Shown: piece by piece, positions 1 to 6,744 of the stretch | Position numbering within the stretch: position 1 is the first letter of the stretch | Layout: each line of letters starts with the position of its first letter | DNA from: Dialister sp. UBA734 | GTDB taxonomy: Bacteria > Bacillota > Negativicutes > Veillonellales > Dialisteraceae | Length of the DNA: 20,255 bases | Reading direction: 5' to 3' | NCBI GenBank assembly: GCA_002297935.1 | Contig: DBLC01000073.1 | Location: forward strand, 12,797 to 33,051 | The notes under the pieces: generated by a model | Seen by the model: the letters and a program-made list of their open reading frames with translations, nothing else | What the model was told of the DNA's origin: nothing | Databases searched by the model: none | Position numbers and translations under genes: made by a program

Positions 1-50
1 TTTCTTGACGATGCTTTGGATAAAAATTAATATAATTTCAAACTCTTTGA

Positions 51-524
51 TTAAATCAGCGTTTTCTTAAATACATAATCAAACACCGTTTCCCCATCTT
101 CCGCAAAGTAGACGGTGCCGCGGATTTTCTTTCCTGCCAGAATCATAGGCAGCCAAATGCGGTCGGCCATCCACATATCGTCGTAGGGAAATTCGGAGGG
201 GAGAAACCAGTGCGGTTCCATTTCATCAGATAGGTGGGGCTCCCCTTTCCACTCTCTGGCGAAGTACACAATCCCCGCATGGGACCAAGTGGGATCGCTG
301 GGCTGATGGAAATATAAATCTCCCACCATGTCCAGCGATTCCGGTTTCGCCACCAGGCCACATTCTTCCCATAGCTCCCGGGCAGCACACTGCCGCATGG
401 TTTCTCCCGCTTCGATTTTCCCGCCGAAGCCATTCCATTTCCCAAATCCCATGCCCCGCCGCTTCCGGCCAAGCAAAATCCGCCCATCTGAGCGGATAGG
501 ATAAATCAGTGAAGTATCTCTCAT
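51..524 (-). CDS. MTH1-like Nudix hydrolase (putative oxidised-purine dNTP pyrophosphatase)
   Basis: A 157-residue Nudix protein. The Nudix box is complete at residues 35-57 (G35, E41, then R49-E50-L-W-E53-E54-C-G56), which binds the metal and catalyses cleavage of a nucleoside diphosphate linked to X. The flanks resemble human MTH1 (NUDT1), recalled from memory: GKWNGFGGK before the box, with N31 at the base-recognition Asn, and SDEMEPHWF and DMW near the C-terminus. MTH1 has Asp-Asp after DMWP; here the order is D116-M-W118-M-A120-D121, so one of the two base-recognition aspartates is Ala. Sanitising oxidised purine nucleotides is therefore a family-based inference and the substrate is not certain. 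The start is preceded by GGGAGAG. It stands alone, with a repeat block upstream. Confidence 0.88.
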   Translation of the reverse strand: MRDTSLIYPIRSDGRILLGRKRRGMGFGKWNGFGGKIEAGETMRQCAARELWEECGLVAKPESLDMVGDLYFHQPSDPTWSHAGIVYFAREWKGEPHLSDEMEPHWFLPSEFPYDDMWMADRIWLPMILAGKKIRGTVYFAEDGETVFDYVFKKTLI

Positions 525-574
525 AACTCTCTCCCGTAAAAAATAGAGTCAGATTTTATGTAATACGGTAGTGA

Positions 575-752
575 TAAAGGTTATTATTCTGCTAATGTCT
601 GCATCAAACATAATGATGTATATCGCTACCATCAAGGTTATATAGGTTATATAAGGTTATGAGACTATCGATATTCCATAACCTTTATAACCTTGTCGCT
701 TCCGATAACAGGAAATGTTTCTCAAAAGGAATCAGCAGAATAATAACCTATA
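575..752. repeat. Family A palindrome (GGTTAT element), copy A1
   Basis: Outer arms at 578-593 (AGGTTATTATTCTGCT) and 734-749 are perfect 16-bp inverted repeats. The centre (635-693) has short GGTTATATA units on the left and TATAACCTT units on the right, so the whole element can fold into one long nested hairpin. No ORF lies inside. The element runs directly into the family B copy to its right. Confidence 0.85.
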
Positions 753-834
753 TAAAAATGGGTATTGGGGCGCTATATGAATTGTGCGCCCCTTCCACCA
801 TTACGCACTTCGCACTTCGCATTACGCATTCCTA
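751..834 (-). repeat. Family B hairpin with ACGC tail, copy B1
   Basis: Stem 767-773 (GGGGCGC) pairs with 786-792 (GCGCCCC). The tail at 799-830 is made of short units of the type TTACGCACTTCGCATTACG. Read on the minus strand the order is: HD-protein stop codon (835-837), tail, GGTGG, stem-loop, T-rich run. The tail starts 4 nt after the stop codon. It may act as a weak intrinsic terminator. Confidence 0.8.
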
Positions 835-1347
835 TTATTTCTTAACCGGATCATATGTCTCAATATATATTTCTCTAAACAGTCGTTTCCCCGTTTCGGT
901 TTTATAGAGCCGATTGTACAGGGCTTGGTTCTGTTTGTCGCTGGCACCGTCTTCATACTGGTTCACCAACATATCCGCTTCGGCCAGAATCTGCGCATCG
1001 GGACCGTCAATGGAGCCGTAGGAATGGTGGTGTGCAATGAGCCAGCAAATGCGATCGATATCTTCCGGTGCGAAATGGAGACGGGTCAGCATGGGCCGCG
1101 CTTCCGCCGGTCCCAATTCTTGCTGAATCATCCCATCATTTCTGCCATACTTGATTTCGCCCTGGTGAATGCCGATGTCATGCACATAGGCCGCCGCTTC
1201 CAGGATGAACTGGGTATGGGCGTCCAAACCTTCTTCCAGCCCGATCTGACGCGCAAAGGCATGTACTTTCAGAAAGTGATGAATTCGTTTCGCATCGCCC
1301 CGGTCATAATGAATCATGGCCTCGCATAGTGTCATCAATGTATCCAT
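835..1347 (-). CDS. HD-domain phosphohydrolase
   Basis: A 170-residue soluble protein of the HD superfamily. Visible metal ligands include an early His in the IHHFLKVHAFA stretch, the H-D pair in AAYVHDIGIH, the His run in LIAHHHSYG and the Asp in ILAEADML, which is the order expected for an HD hydrolase. Members of this size usually cleave phosphomonoesters or nucleotides; the substrate cannot be read from the sequence. The start is supported by AAAGGAG 9 nt upstream. A minus-strand TATAAT (1386-1391) lies just upstream, but its -35 would fall in repeat sequence, so that promoter is tentative. The stop codon abuts repeat copy B1. Confidence 0.85.
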   Translation of the reverse strand: MDTLMTLCEAMIHYDRGDAKRIHHFLKVHAFARQIGLEEGLDAHTQFILEAAAYVHDIGIHQGEIKYGRNDGMIQQELGPAEARPMLTRLHFAPEDIDRICWLIAHHHSYGSIDGPDAQILAEADMLVNQYEDGASDKQNQALYNRLYKTETGKRLFREIYIETYDPVKK

Positions 1348-1401
1348 AGTAGTATTCTCCTTTGTACAATATTGAAATTTACTTCATTATACTATACTTA
1401 A

Positions 1402-1510
1402 ATACGTAATGCGAAGTGCGTAGTGCGTAATGATGGCCAGCGAGCGCACCATATTGCTCTTATAGGAATTTTTTTACAAATCCCAAAGCCCTTTTCTATA
1501 TGCTCGCTGT
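1402..1510 (+). repeat. Family B-like tail with a divergent hairpin
   Basis: 1404-1432 carries the ACGC-type tail in plus orientation and is inverted relative to the tail at 1585-1619. Beyond it, CAGCGAGC near 1438 can pair with GCTCGCTG at 1502-1509 across a long AT-rich interval. This looks like a degenerate or recombined B element facing copy B2. The 328-bp gap between the HD gene and ompH holds only this, B2 and the ompH terminator. Confidence 0.6.
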
Positions 1511-1537
1511 TTCAATTTAACAATTCACGGCTAACTT

Positions 1538-1619
1538 TATAAAAAAGGGTATTGGGGCGCTTCCAAATTTAACGCGCCCCTTCCACCATTACGCACTACG
1601 CACTTCGCATTACGCATTC
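1538..1619 (-). repeat. Family B hairpin with ACGC tail, copy B2
   Basis: Stem 1554-1560 (GGGGCGC) and 1574-1580 (GCGCCCC), loop TTCCAAATTTAAC, then TTCCACC and a tail of ACGCACTACGCACTTCGC units. On the minus strand it follows ompH and its terminator, ending in a T-run (1541-1547 complement). Confidence 0.85.
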
Positions 1620-1624
1620 ATTAT

Positions 1625-1662
1625 AAAAAGACCTACGAGACACACGCCTCATAGGTCTTTTT
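1625..1662 (-). terminator. Intrinsic terminator of ompH
   Basis: AAAAAGACCTACGAG (1626-1640) pairs with CTCATAGGTCTTTTT (1648-1662) with one imperfect pair, giving a stem flanked by A and T runs. It begins 14 nt after the ompH stop codon and could work in both directions. Confidence 0.85.
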
Positions 1663-1675
1663 CCATTTGCGTCAA

Positions 1676-2092
1676 TTATTTAGCCAGTTTAGCTGCTACA
1701 GCACTGGTTACATCGGTGCCACCGTCAACCACTGCACCCTGTTCGAGAATGACATCCAGGCCTTTTTCCTGACGAACGGACTGGATAGCTTTCATGATAT
1801 CAGAGAGAATCGGCTGCATGGTGGATCTTTCTTTCTGGTCCAGGTCACGCTGGATTTCGGTTGCGATCTGCTGTTTTTCCTGGTCGGTCTTGCCAGCACT
1901 GCGGCTGTTGAAGTTTTCCTGTGCCTTCTGGGCAGCGTTCTTCATATCCAGCTGGGCTTTCTGCATCTTTGGATGAGCCTGCAGAAGTGCATTGGAATTG
2001 ACGAAACCAATGCCAGCAGCAGAAGCAGAGAACATAGCGCCGAAGCCAATCATACCAGCAGCAATAGCTGCGATTGCTTTATTCATTTTCAT
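1676..2092 (-). CDS. ompH: OmpH/Skp-family periplasmic chaperone
   Basis: A 138-residue secreted protein. Residues 1-26 form a classic signal peptide (MKMNK basic end, AIAAIAAGMIGFGAMF core, SASAA cleavage region). The mature start, GIGFVNSNALLQAHPKMQKAQ, matches the beginning of Skp/OmpH proteins, followed by a charged helical stretch (about residues 45-100) like the Skp tentacles and a short C-terminal strand (LDVILEQGAVVDGGTDVT). Skp escorts outer-membrane proteins across the periplasm, so this gene implies a second membrane. The start is set by AGGAGG 8 nt upstream; Met3 is a less likely alternative. It is monocistronic, with its own promoter and terminator. Confidence 0.9.
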   Translation of the reverse strand: MKMNKAIAAIAAGMIGFGAMFSASAAGIGFVNSNALLQAHPKMQKAQLDMKNAAQKAQENFNSRSAGKTDQEKQQIATEIQRDLDQKERSTMQPILSDIMKAIQSVRQEKGLDVILEQGAVVDGGTDVTSAVAAKLAK

Positions 2093-2144
2093 AGTATTTC
2101 CTCCTGTAAACGTCCCAAGTTATGGGAACTACGAGTATGCCTTA

Positions 2145-2173
2145 ATTCTAATCTAATCGTTTCAGAGTGTCAA
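2145..2173 (-). promoter_or_regulatory. Sigma-70-type promoter of ompH
   Basis: On the minus strand TTGACA (2168-2173), a 17-nt spacer and TAGAAT (2145-2150), about 50 nt upstream of the start codon. A small inverted repeat (GTCCCA/TGGGAAC, 2112-2129) lies in the leader between promoter and ribosome binding site. Confidence 0.85.
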
Positions 2174-2227
2174 TGGTGTAGAATGCAAAATATGCAATTC
2201 CTTATGATTTATTTATCATCGAATGGT

Positions 2228-2430
2228 AAAGGGTATGATTCTGCTGACTTGGTATGCCTTACATGGAAAAGATACGGCTTGTCAAAAGGTTATTATTCTA
2301 CTGACTTAGTAGACCTCACATGGAAAAGATACAGTTTATCAAGGGGTTAAAAGGGTTATAAGGGTTATACGACTACAGATAGCTTCATCCCCTTGTATAA
2401 CCCTGCAACCAGCCTTGTAAATTTCCTATG
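2228..2430. repeat. Family A element, degenerate copy A2 with internal 57-bp duplication
   Basis: The left half is present twice in tandem with a 57-bp offset (GGTATGATTCTGCTGACTT and GGTTATTATTCTACTGACTT, each followed by ACATGGAAAAGATAC). The centre has GGGTTATAAGGGTTATA (about 2353-2369) facing CCTTGTATAACCCTG (about 2392-2406). The far right arm is eroded. The rest of the ompH-ytfJ gap to 2578 shows no gene. Confidence 0.7.
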
Positions 2431-2578
2431 ACACAGCAGGAAGCTCCTCAACAATAACCTGCCCGAAGGGCTACCCCTTACGCAAACCGTGACATAACCA
2501 TGTGACGCCATAGTAAAAGGCGTCAACAATACCCCTTGACTCAGCACATATCCTTCCTAAAGACTCTACGCCAATCTC

Positions 2579-3001
2579 CTATGCGTCGCTCTTCGCTTCC
2601 AACGCCGCAGTCTCTGCTTCTTCCGCCATGGCCTGGTGGGCTTCTTTCAGGGCCGCTTCTCTGACTTCTTCTTTCTTTTCCTTTTTCTTGGTGAAATGGG
2701 AAATCACTTCAGGCACCATGTTCAGCACTTTATCGATGGTGCCGTTGGCAGTGGCATTTTTGATGGAGAACAGTTCCACCCGTTCGCCTTTCATGATGAG
2801 CACGGCGGTGGGGGTCACTTTGCCGCCTCCCGCACCGCCGGTGGTGGTATTTCCATGGGTACCCGTGCCGAAGCCGAAGGAAATATCGACAAACGGAACG
2901 ATGGTGGCATCGCCTAAGTAAATGGGCTGTCCGACCACCGATTCGGTGGTGACCATCTTTTTAAAATCTTCAAAAATCTGTTTTCTTGCTTCATCATTCA
3001 T
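2579..3001 (-). CDS. ytfJ: GerW/YtfJ-family protein
   Basis: A 140-residue protein. Residues 15-80 carry the GerW/YtfJ pattern: VVGQPIYLGDATIVPFVDISFGFGTG, a glycine-rich TTGGAGGGKVTPTAVLI segment, then VELFSIKNAT. The C-terminal third (about 103-140) is a charged Lys/Glu/Ala helix. In Bacillus subtilis YtfJ is a spore-associated protein made in the forespore and encoded next to ytfI; its biochemical role is not settled. The start overlaps the ytfI stop by 8 nt (ATGAATGA), so translation is probably coupled. Whether the host sporulates cannot be judged here. Confidence 0.87.
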   Translation of the reverse strand: MNDEARKQIFEDFKKMVTTESVVGQPIYLGDATIVPFVDISFGFGTGTHGNTTTGGAGGGKVTPTAVLIMKGERVELFSIKNATANGTIDKVLNMVPEVISHFTKKKEKKEEVREAALKEAHQAMAEEAETAALEAKSDA

Positions 3002-3674
3002 GGTGGGTGCCCCCTTGTCTAAAATGCCAGAACTGTCTGGCTTCTTTGGAAATGATCAATTTTAAAACTATATATAAGAGGTAAAGTGGAATGATTCGTC
3101 CCCGGCCTCCGCCGGTGATATCGATCACTTTATCTAAATAATTCCAAACGATACCGCTAGTCTCTTTTTGGAAAAAGGCGGCGGTCATGCCGCAAAGAAG
3201 GCCGGTCTCCATGGGGTCCCCGGTGCCAAATTCGCCTTCGATGGTCCATCGCTTGGGCCAGCCGTGGGAGATACAATCACTCACGGCACAAAAGACCTTT
3301 TCCACCAATCCATTATGCAGGGCAAATCGGAATTGTTCCCCATGAGAGGGATGGTCGGCCGTTTCCTCTTCTTCCGAGCTTCCCAGGAAATATTTCGCTC
3401 CGTCCTGGTGGTTGGTTTCTTCTTCGCTGTGTTCCGCCTGTTTTTGGTGGGCCGCTTCGGCTTTTCGCACCATATCCGCCATCACGGAAGCATCTAATTC
3501 TTCCTCTTCATCGTCATCGGCAAAGTCAAAGGTGAGTTTCTTTTTCCAAAGCCCTAGCAATACAATGACCTGGATGGAAAACTCCCATTTCTTTACAGAG
3601 AAACGATACCCCACCGGGAGAAGCAGCACCAGAAGCAATAGGCCTACCACTGCGGCCACTACGGTTCCTATCAT
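2994..3674 (-). CDS. ytfI: DUF2953 (YtfI-like) membrane protein
   Basis: I take the start at 3674 (226 aa). It gives a 4-nt ATGA overlap with the upstream WYL gene stop and puts the protein straight into a membrane segment (MIGTVVAAVVGLLLLVLLLP). A longer in-frame reading to 3779 would add 35 residues inside the WYL gene and is unlikely. After the membrane segment come a basic patch, an acidic stretch (DFADDDEEEEL, about residues 50-60), a low-complexity Glu/His/Gln linker, and a C-terminal domain with the KVIDITGGGRGR pattern typical of DUF2953. In Bacillus subtilis this family (YtfI) sits next to YtfJ, as here. Molecular function is unknown. Confidence 0.82.
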   Translation of the reverse strand: MIGTVVAAVVGLLLLVLLLPVGYRFSVKKWEFSIQVIVLLGLWKKKLTFDFADDDEEEELDASVMADMVRKAEAAHQKQAEHSEEETNHQDGAKYFLGSSEEEETADHPSHGEQFRFALHNGLVEKVFCAVSDCISHGWPKRWTIEGEFGTGDPMETGLLCGMTAAFFQKETSGIVWNYLDKVIDITGGGRGRIIPLYLLYIVLKLIISKEARQFWHFRQGGTHHE

Positions 3675-4711
3675 ACGATGCCATAGAGGCTGGCCAATTC
3701 CTGTGCCGCCTCTCTCACCTCCTTCACCAGGTAAGCCGGTGAAAGAATCTTCGCCGCCGGCGCTTTCTTCAAAGTCCACGCTTTCAAAGCGTCGGTCTGC
3801 ACCACCACTTCCACGACGACTTTATCCTGACTGGCCGAAACCAAATGGGCCGCTTTGCCGAAATCCAGTACAATGTCACTCATGAGACGCCGATCGGCCT
3901 CAAAGGTACATGTTTCCAGACCCCCCGCATGAACCCCCTGGTAGGCCATCAGGAAATCGGACAATTTTTCTTCCTTCGCCTGGCTTTCCAGTTGCTTCTG
4001 CAGCCGGGCCGGGGCCTCCAGTATTTCCAAGCTCGCGATCATTTCCACATAGAACGCAGAAATTTCCTCACTGCCCTCTTGGTTGCCCAGCAAATAATAG
4101 CGCCCGTCCGACGCAATGAGCTGGTAAGGACTCACCTCATACCGCTTGTCCTCCCCGGAAGGGGTGTAGTTGTGATGTTTCTTTCCGTCCGCTTCATAAT
4201 GGTCGTAAAAGAAACGAAGCCGTTTCTTCTCTCGAATCGCTTCCGAAACCATTGCCAGAAGGGGCTCGTAATCCACCACTTTGCTCGGAGCAGGCAAATT
4301 TTTCACACAGCCCTTTCCATCTTCAAAAGTGCAGATTTGTAATTTTTTCAACTTCTCCGCCAACTGCTTGATTTGTTGGGCCGGCAGGTGAGAGAAATAG
4401 AGCAAATCGATGAGACATTTCAAATCATCGGAGGACAGCACATGGTCCCAGTACCAATCCAAAGATAGCCTGGTTTCCTTGCCATTCACCATGCGCGGCA
4501 CCTCGCGGCACTTCACCGGAATCCCTGCCTCCCGCAAACGGGACAGATTGCGGCCAATGGACTTGCGGCTCACCGTCATGCCGTAGGTTGCTTCTACATG
4601 GTTCATGATTTCCTGCTGCGTCAAAGGATGGTCTTTGTCAGACTCCCGCAGCAGCACCTGGATGATACGCACAATAGACATCTTGCTGCCACTGTCACTG
4701 ATGGTTGTCAT
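3671..4711 (-). CDS. WYL-domain transcriptional regulator
   Basis: A 346-residue protein from the ATG at 4711. A GTG nine bases upstream is in frame but overlaps the AAGGAGG ribosome binding site, which fits the ATG with 8-nt spacing. Residues about 10-70 form a winged helix-turn-helix (LTQQEIMNHVEATYGMTVSRKSIGRNLSRL). The middle has the WYL-type core (RLRFFYDHYE, then YEVSPYQLIASDGRYYLLG), and the tail resembles a WCX extension. WYL proteins usually sense a ligand, often nucleic acid or a nucleotide, and control transcription. It heads an operon with ytfI and ytfJ through 4- and 8-nt overlaps, so it may control that pair; this is inference. Confidence 0.87.
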   Translation of the reverse strand: MTTISDSGSKMSIVRIIQVLLRESDKDHPLTQQEIMNHVEATYGMTVSRKSIGRNLSRLREAGIPVKCREVPRMVNGKETRLSLDWYWDHVLSSDDLKCLIDLLYFSHLPAQQIKQLAEKLKKLQICTFEDGKGCVKNLPAPSKVVDYEPLLAMVSEAIREKKRLRFFYDHYEADGKKHHNYTPSGEDKRYEVSPYQLIASDGRYYLLGNQEGSEEISAFYVEMIASLEILEAPARLQKQLESQAKEEKLSDFLMAYQGVHAGGLETCTFEADRRLMSDIVLDFGKAAHLVSASQDKVVVEVVVQTDALKAWTLKKAPAAKILSPAYLVKEVREAAQELASLYGIV

Positions 4712-4734
4712 ATGTCTCACCTCCTTAATTACAG

Positions 4735-4797
4735 GTTACTCAAGTTGCTCAGGTTGCTAAAGGTCGCTCAGGGTTCTTAGGGTTCTTAGGGTTCTAC
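4735..4797. repeat. Family D short tandem repeats (GGTTCTTA)
   Basis: Drifting copies of GGTTGCT change into GGTTCTTAGGGTTCTTAGGG going right. It lies directly upstream of the WYL gene, so that gene's promoter must lie in or beyond the repeats. Confidence 0.65.
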
Positions 4798-4820
4798 TCC
4801 ATTGAAAATCTAATGATTCC

Positions 4821-5060
4821 CTCGAAACCAGAACCTTTCGATACACCTATCATCTCCCTGTTTTTACAGCCGCACCACCGCTACAGAACCTTCCAATGCA
4901 CATTTCCTCTCCATATTTCTCTAACTATACCACTGCGACAGAACCTTTGCATGCACACTCCGTCTTCCATGTTTCACCAACCACGCCATCGCTACAGAAC
5001 CTTTACATGAACACTGCCTCTCCATGTTCCATTAGCCATGCCACCGCTATAGAACCTTTT
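4821..5060. repeat. 55-bp tandem repeat array (five units)
   Basis: The core CAGAACCTT recurs with AGAACC at 4830, 4885, 4940, 4996 and 5051, so the period is 55, 55, 56 and 55 bp. Units share a CCACCGCTACAGAACC core and a CTCTCCATGTTTC-like body with substitutions. The last unit overlaps the 3' end of the PAP2 gene and encodes its final residues and stop codon, so the array probably expanded outward from the gene end. It has no plausible coding role. Confidence 0.85.
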
Positions 5061-5628
5061 TCACCACGAAATCGCTCACCGAAGAGCACCAACGTACCAA
5101 GGGCATCAAAACGGCCAATACGCCGCAGCGATGGAGTAGCCAGTGCACGATTCCTGCGATGGTAACGCCGCCGATGAGATCGGTGGGATAGTGCATCCCC
5201 GCAAAGACGCGGGAAAAGGCCAAAATCCCTGCCAGAACGGTCATGAGTTTCGACCCAGGCATATGCATTTCCAACAGTTCCAGCACCACCACGGCCCCAT
5301 TCATGGTGTGGTTACTGGGAAATGATGCATTGGCTTTATGGCCCGTGAAATTCCAAATCCGCCAGTCCTGGGTAAAAGGACGCTTGCGGAACCAGATTTT
5401 TCCAATACCGTAAGAAATCACCGAAGCGATGCACACGCCCAAAAAGGCAAGTATGCAGCAACTTCTCCGTTTTTCCCTATCTTTCCCCGGCATGAACCAC
5501 AGCAAAAGGCCATAAATCACGAAAGCCCAATGGCCATAGCGGGTAATCAGGTCCATCATCAAATCAAAGCGACGCACCGGTCCAGCCATACCATTGATTT
5601 TTCGTACTATATATAGATCAAGATTCAT
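5047..5628 (-). CDS. PAP2-family phosphatase, BcrC-like undecaprenyl diphosphatase
   Basis: A 193-residue membrane protein, the same length as Bacillus BcrC as I recall it. PAP2 phosphatase motifs are visible: RKRPF (81-85) for motif 1, PSNH (104-107) for motif 2 and SRVFAGMHYPTD (139-150) for motif 3, with H107, R140 and H146 as expected catalytic residues. Hydrophobic segments lie near residues 33-46, 58-75, 110-120, 128-145 and 150-165. The likely role is removing phosphate from undecaprenyl diphosphate to recycle the carrier lipid of wall and LPS synthesis; phosphatidylglycerophosphate phosphatase is an alternative. The AAGGAG site lies about 17 nt from the ATG, longer than usual. Its stop codon is inside the 55-bp array. 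Confidence 0.85.
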   Translation of the reverse strand: MNLDLYIVRKINGMAGPVRRFDLMMDLITRYGHWAFVIYGLLLWFMPGKDREKRRSCCILAFLGVCIASVISYGIGKIWFRKRPFTQDWRIWNFTGHKANASFPSNHTMNGAVVVLELLEMHMPGSKLMTVLAGILAFSRVFAGMHYPTDLIGGVTIAGIVHWLLHRCGVLAVLMPLVRWCSSVSDFVVKKVL

Positions 5629-5659
5629 TTTTACTATTTTCCAACTCCTTGCTAAAACA

Positions 5660-5700
5660 GGTGGCTCAGGTTTCTAAGGTTTCTCAAGTTTCTAAGGTTA
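5660..5700. repeat. Family D short tandem repeats (GGTTTCTAA)
   Basis: Four drifting units: GGCTCA, GGTTTCTAA, GGTTTCTCAA, GTTTCTAAGG. They sit upstream of the PAP2 gene and beside the longer D palindrome. Confidence 0.6.
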
Positions 5701-5739
5701 AATGAGTCACTAACGAAAATAAACGCAGCGACTTGGCTC

Positions 5740-5985
5740 CCTGCCGGGCAATGTCATTAAGTTAAGCAAAATATGCAGCGATACCTTTCGTGGGAAAGGT
5801 TCTTAAGGTTCTAAGGGTTCTAAGGGTTCTTAGGTTTCTCGAATGATCCTATAAATGCTAGCGTTATCATCTCATTTGAGAATCGTGAGAACCTTCAGAA
5901 CCCTTAGAACCTTAAAAGCCCTTTAACTTCCAACGGAATCATACCTATTGATACAAATCCTTAACTTAAGGGCATTACCCGACGA
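5740..5985. repeat. Family D palindrome (GGTTCTAAGG element)
   Basis: Outer arms are imperfect: GGGCAATGTCATTAAGTTAA (from 5746) faces CTTAACTTAAGGGCATTACC (about 5960-5979). Inner arms at 5798-5840 (AAGGTTCTAAGGGTTCTAAG and neighbours) face 5886-5914 (AACCTTCAGAACCCTTAGAA and neighbours). The architecture matches family A with a different short unit. With C1 and D2 it fills the 470-bp gap between the PAP2 gene and the small membrane protein; no gene is seen there. Confidence 0.75.
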
Positions 5986-6045
5986 GGGAGATAACCGCTA
6001 ATTTCCTTCCCGCTACCGTCAAAATCCTCATTGCTAGCCACCAAT

Positions 6046-6090
6046 TACTAGTCACCAGTCACCAGTCACCAGTCACCAGTCACCAGTCCA
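6046..6090. repeat. Family C short tandem repeats (CCAGTCA), copy C1
   Basis: About five near-perfect heptamers CCAGTCA, starting from an ACTAGTCA. The run ends 9 nt downstream of the stop codon of the small membrane protein. Confidence 0.85.
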
Positions 6091-6098
6091 CCATAAAA

Positions 6099-6308
6099 CT
6101 ATTTTTCCTTCCGTTCCATAGCTTCCTTCTTTTTCTTTTCCGCTTCTTCTAAATAGCCACTTCGACGAAGAATCATGGCAATAATGGCCACGATGGATCC
6201 AAGCAGAATGAAAGTATTCATTAATGTAAAGCCATCGCCCCAACCAATACGGAAAATCCCATATCCCAGGACGAGGAACAGCAGGGAATCTTGAAATTTA
6301 GAAAACAT
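6099..6308 (-). CDS. Small two-segment membrane protein, unknown function
   Basis: A 69-residue ORF with a good ribosome binding site (AAGGAG about 7 nt upstream). Two hydrophobic stretches, about residues 7-22 (DSLLFLVLGYGIFRIG) and 30-47 (TFILLGSIVAIIAMILRR), precede a charged tail rich in Lys and Glu (EEAEKKKKEAMERKEK). I do not recognise a family. The layout suggests a hairpin membrane protein with a cytoplasmic basic/acidic tail. It is isolated between two repeat blocks. Confidence 0.7.
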   Translation of the reverse strand: MFSKFQDSLLFLVLGYGIFRIGWGDGFTLMNTFILLGSIVAIIAMILRRSGYLEEAEKKKKEAMERKEK

Positions 6309-6443
6309 AGGTCTCTCCTTTTCTTTTCGATAAACTATATCATCTTAACAATAATAGGATTTCCCGTTTCAGTCAAGTCATATTTTATCAAAAGGTTATC
6401 CGTGCTGATTCCGTTAGATACATTATCTATTTAAGGCAACGGC

Positions 6444-6623
6444 CAAAAGGTTATTATTCTACAGACTTCAATAGTCTACCAGATGGAAAAATACCGCCTG
6501 CATCAAGGTTATAGAAGGTTATTATGCTGGATTTTTATAACCCTTTATAACCTTTTATAACCTTGGTATGAGCGGTATTTTTCTTTGTTAGACTATCTAT
6601 TTCTGTAGAATAATAACCTTTTG
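6444..6623. repeat. Family A palindrome, copy A3
   Basis: The best-preserved copy. Outer arms 6444-6465 and 6602-6623 are perfect 22-bp inverted repeats (CAAAAGGTTATTATTCTACA plus 2 bases). Inner arms AAAAATACCGC (6487-6497) and GCGGTATTTTT (6572-6582) are also perfect, and the core has TATAACC repeats. Similarity may continue further out on both sides (GATTCCGTTAGATACAT near 6399 and ATGCATCTAACGGAATC near 6644). It occupies the gap between sucD and the small membrane protein. Confidence 0.9.
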
Positions 6624-6694
6624 ACAGTTGACTTGAATGAACAATGCATCTAACGGAATCACCACATGCCACATTCCTAACTCCTCACTAAAGC

Positions 6695-6737
6695 AAAAAG
6701 AGCCACGGCGCAATGATTTCTCATTCCGTCGTGACTC
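6695..6737 (-). terminator. Intrinsic terminator of sucD
   Basis: On the minus strand GAGTCACGACG (6727-6737 complement) pairs with CGCCGTGGCTC (6700-6710 complement), with an inner AATGA/TCATT stem, followed by TTTTT. It starts 8 nt after the sucD stop codon. Confidence 0.85.
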
Positions 6738-6744
6738 CACAGCA

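Noticed and set aside
5..36. Plus-strand promoter at the left edge (TTGACG and TATAAT)
   Set aside because: The spacer between those boxes is 20 nt, a 17-nt alternative gives a poor -10, and no plus-strand gene follows.
1667..2350. 227-aa plus-strand ORF across ompH and repeat A2
   Set aside because: It is antisense to ompH, which has a signal peptide, promoter, ribosome binding site and terminator; the extension is repeat sequence.
2365..2547. 60-aa minus-strand ORF between ytfJ and ompH
   Set aside because: Lies in degenerate repeat A2, with no ribosome binding site or family.
3675..3779. Extra 35-residue N-terminus for the DUF2953 protein
   Set aside because: It would overlap the WYL gene by more than 100 nt; the start at 3674 gives an ATGA junction and an immediate membrane segment.
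4821..5060. CRISPR array
   Set aside because: The units are similar over their entire 55 bp, so there are no unique spacers, and no cas gene is nearby.
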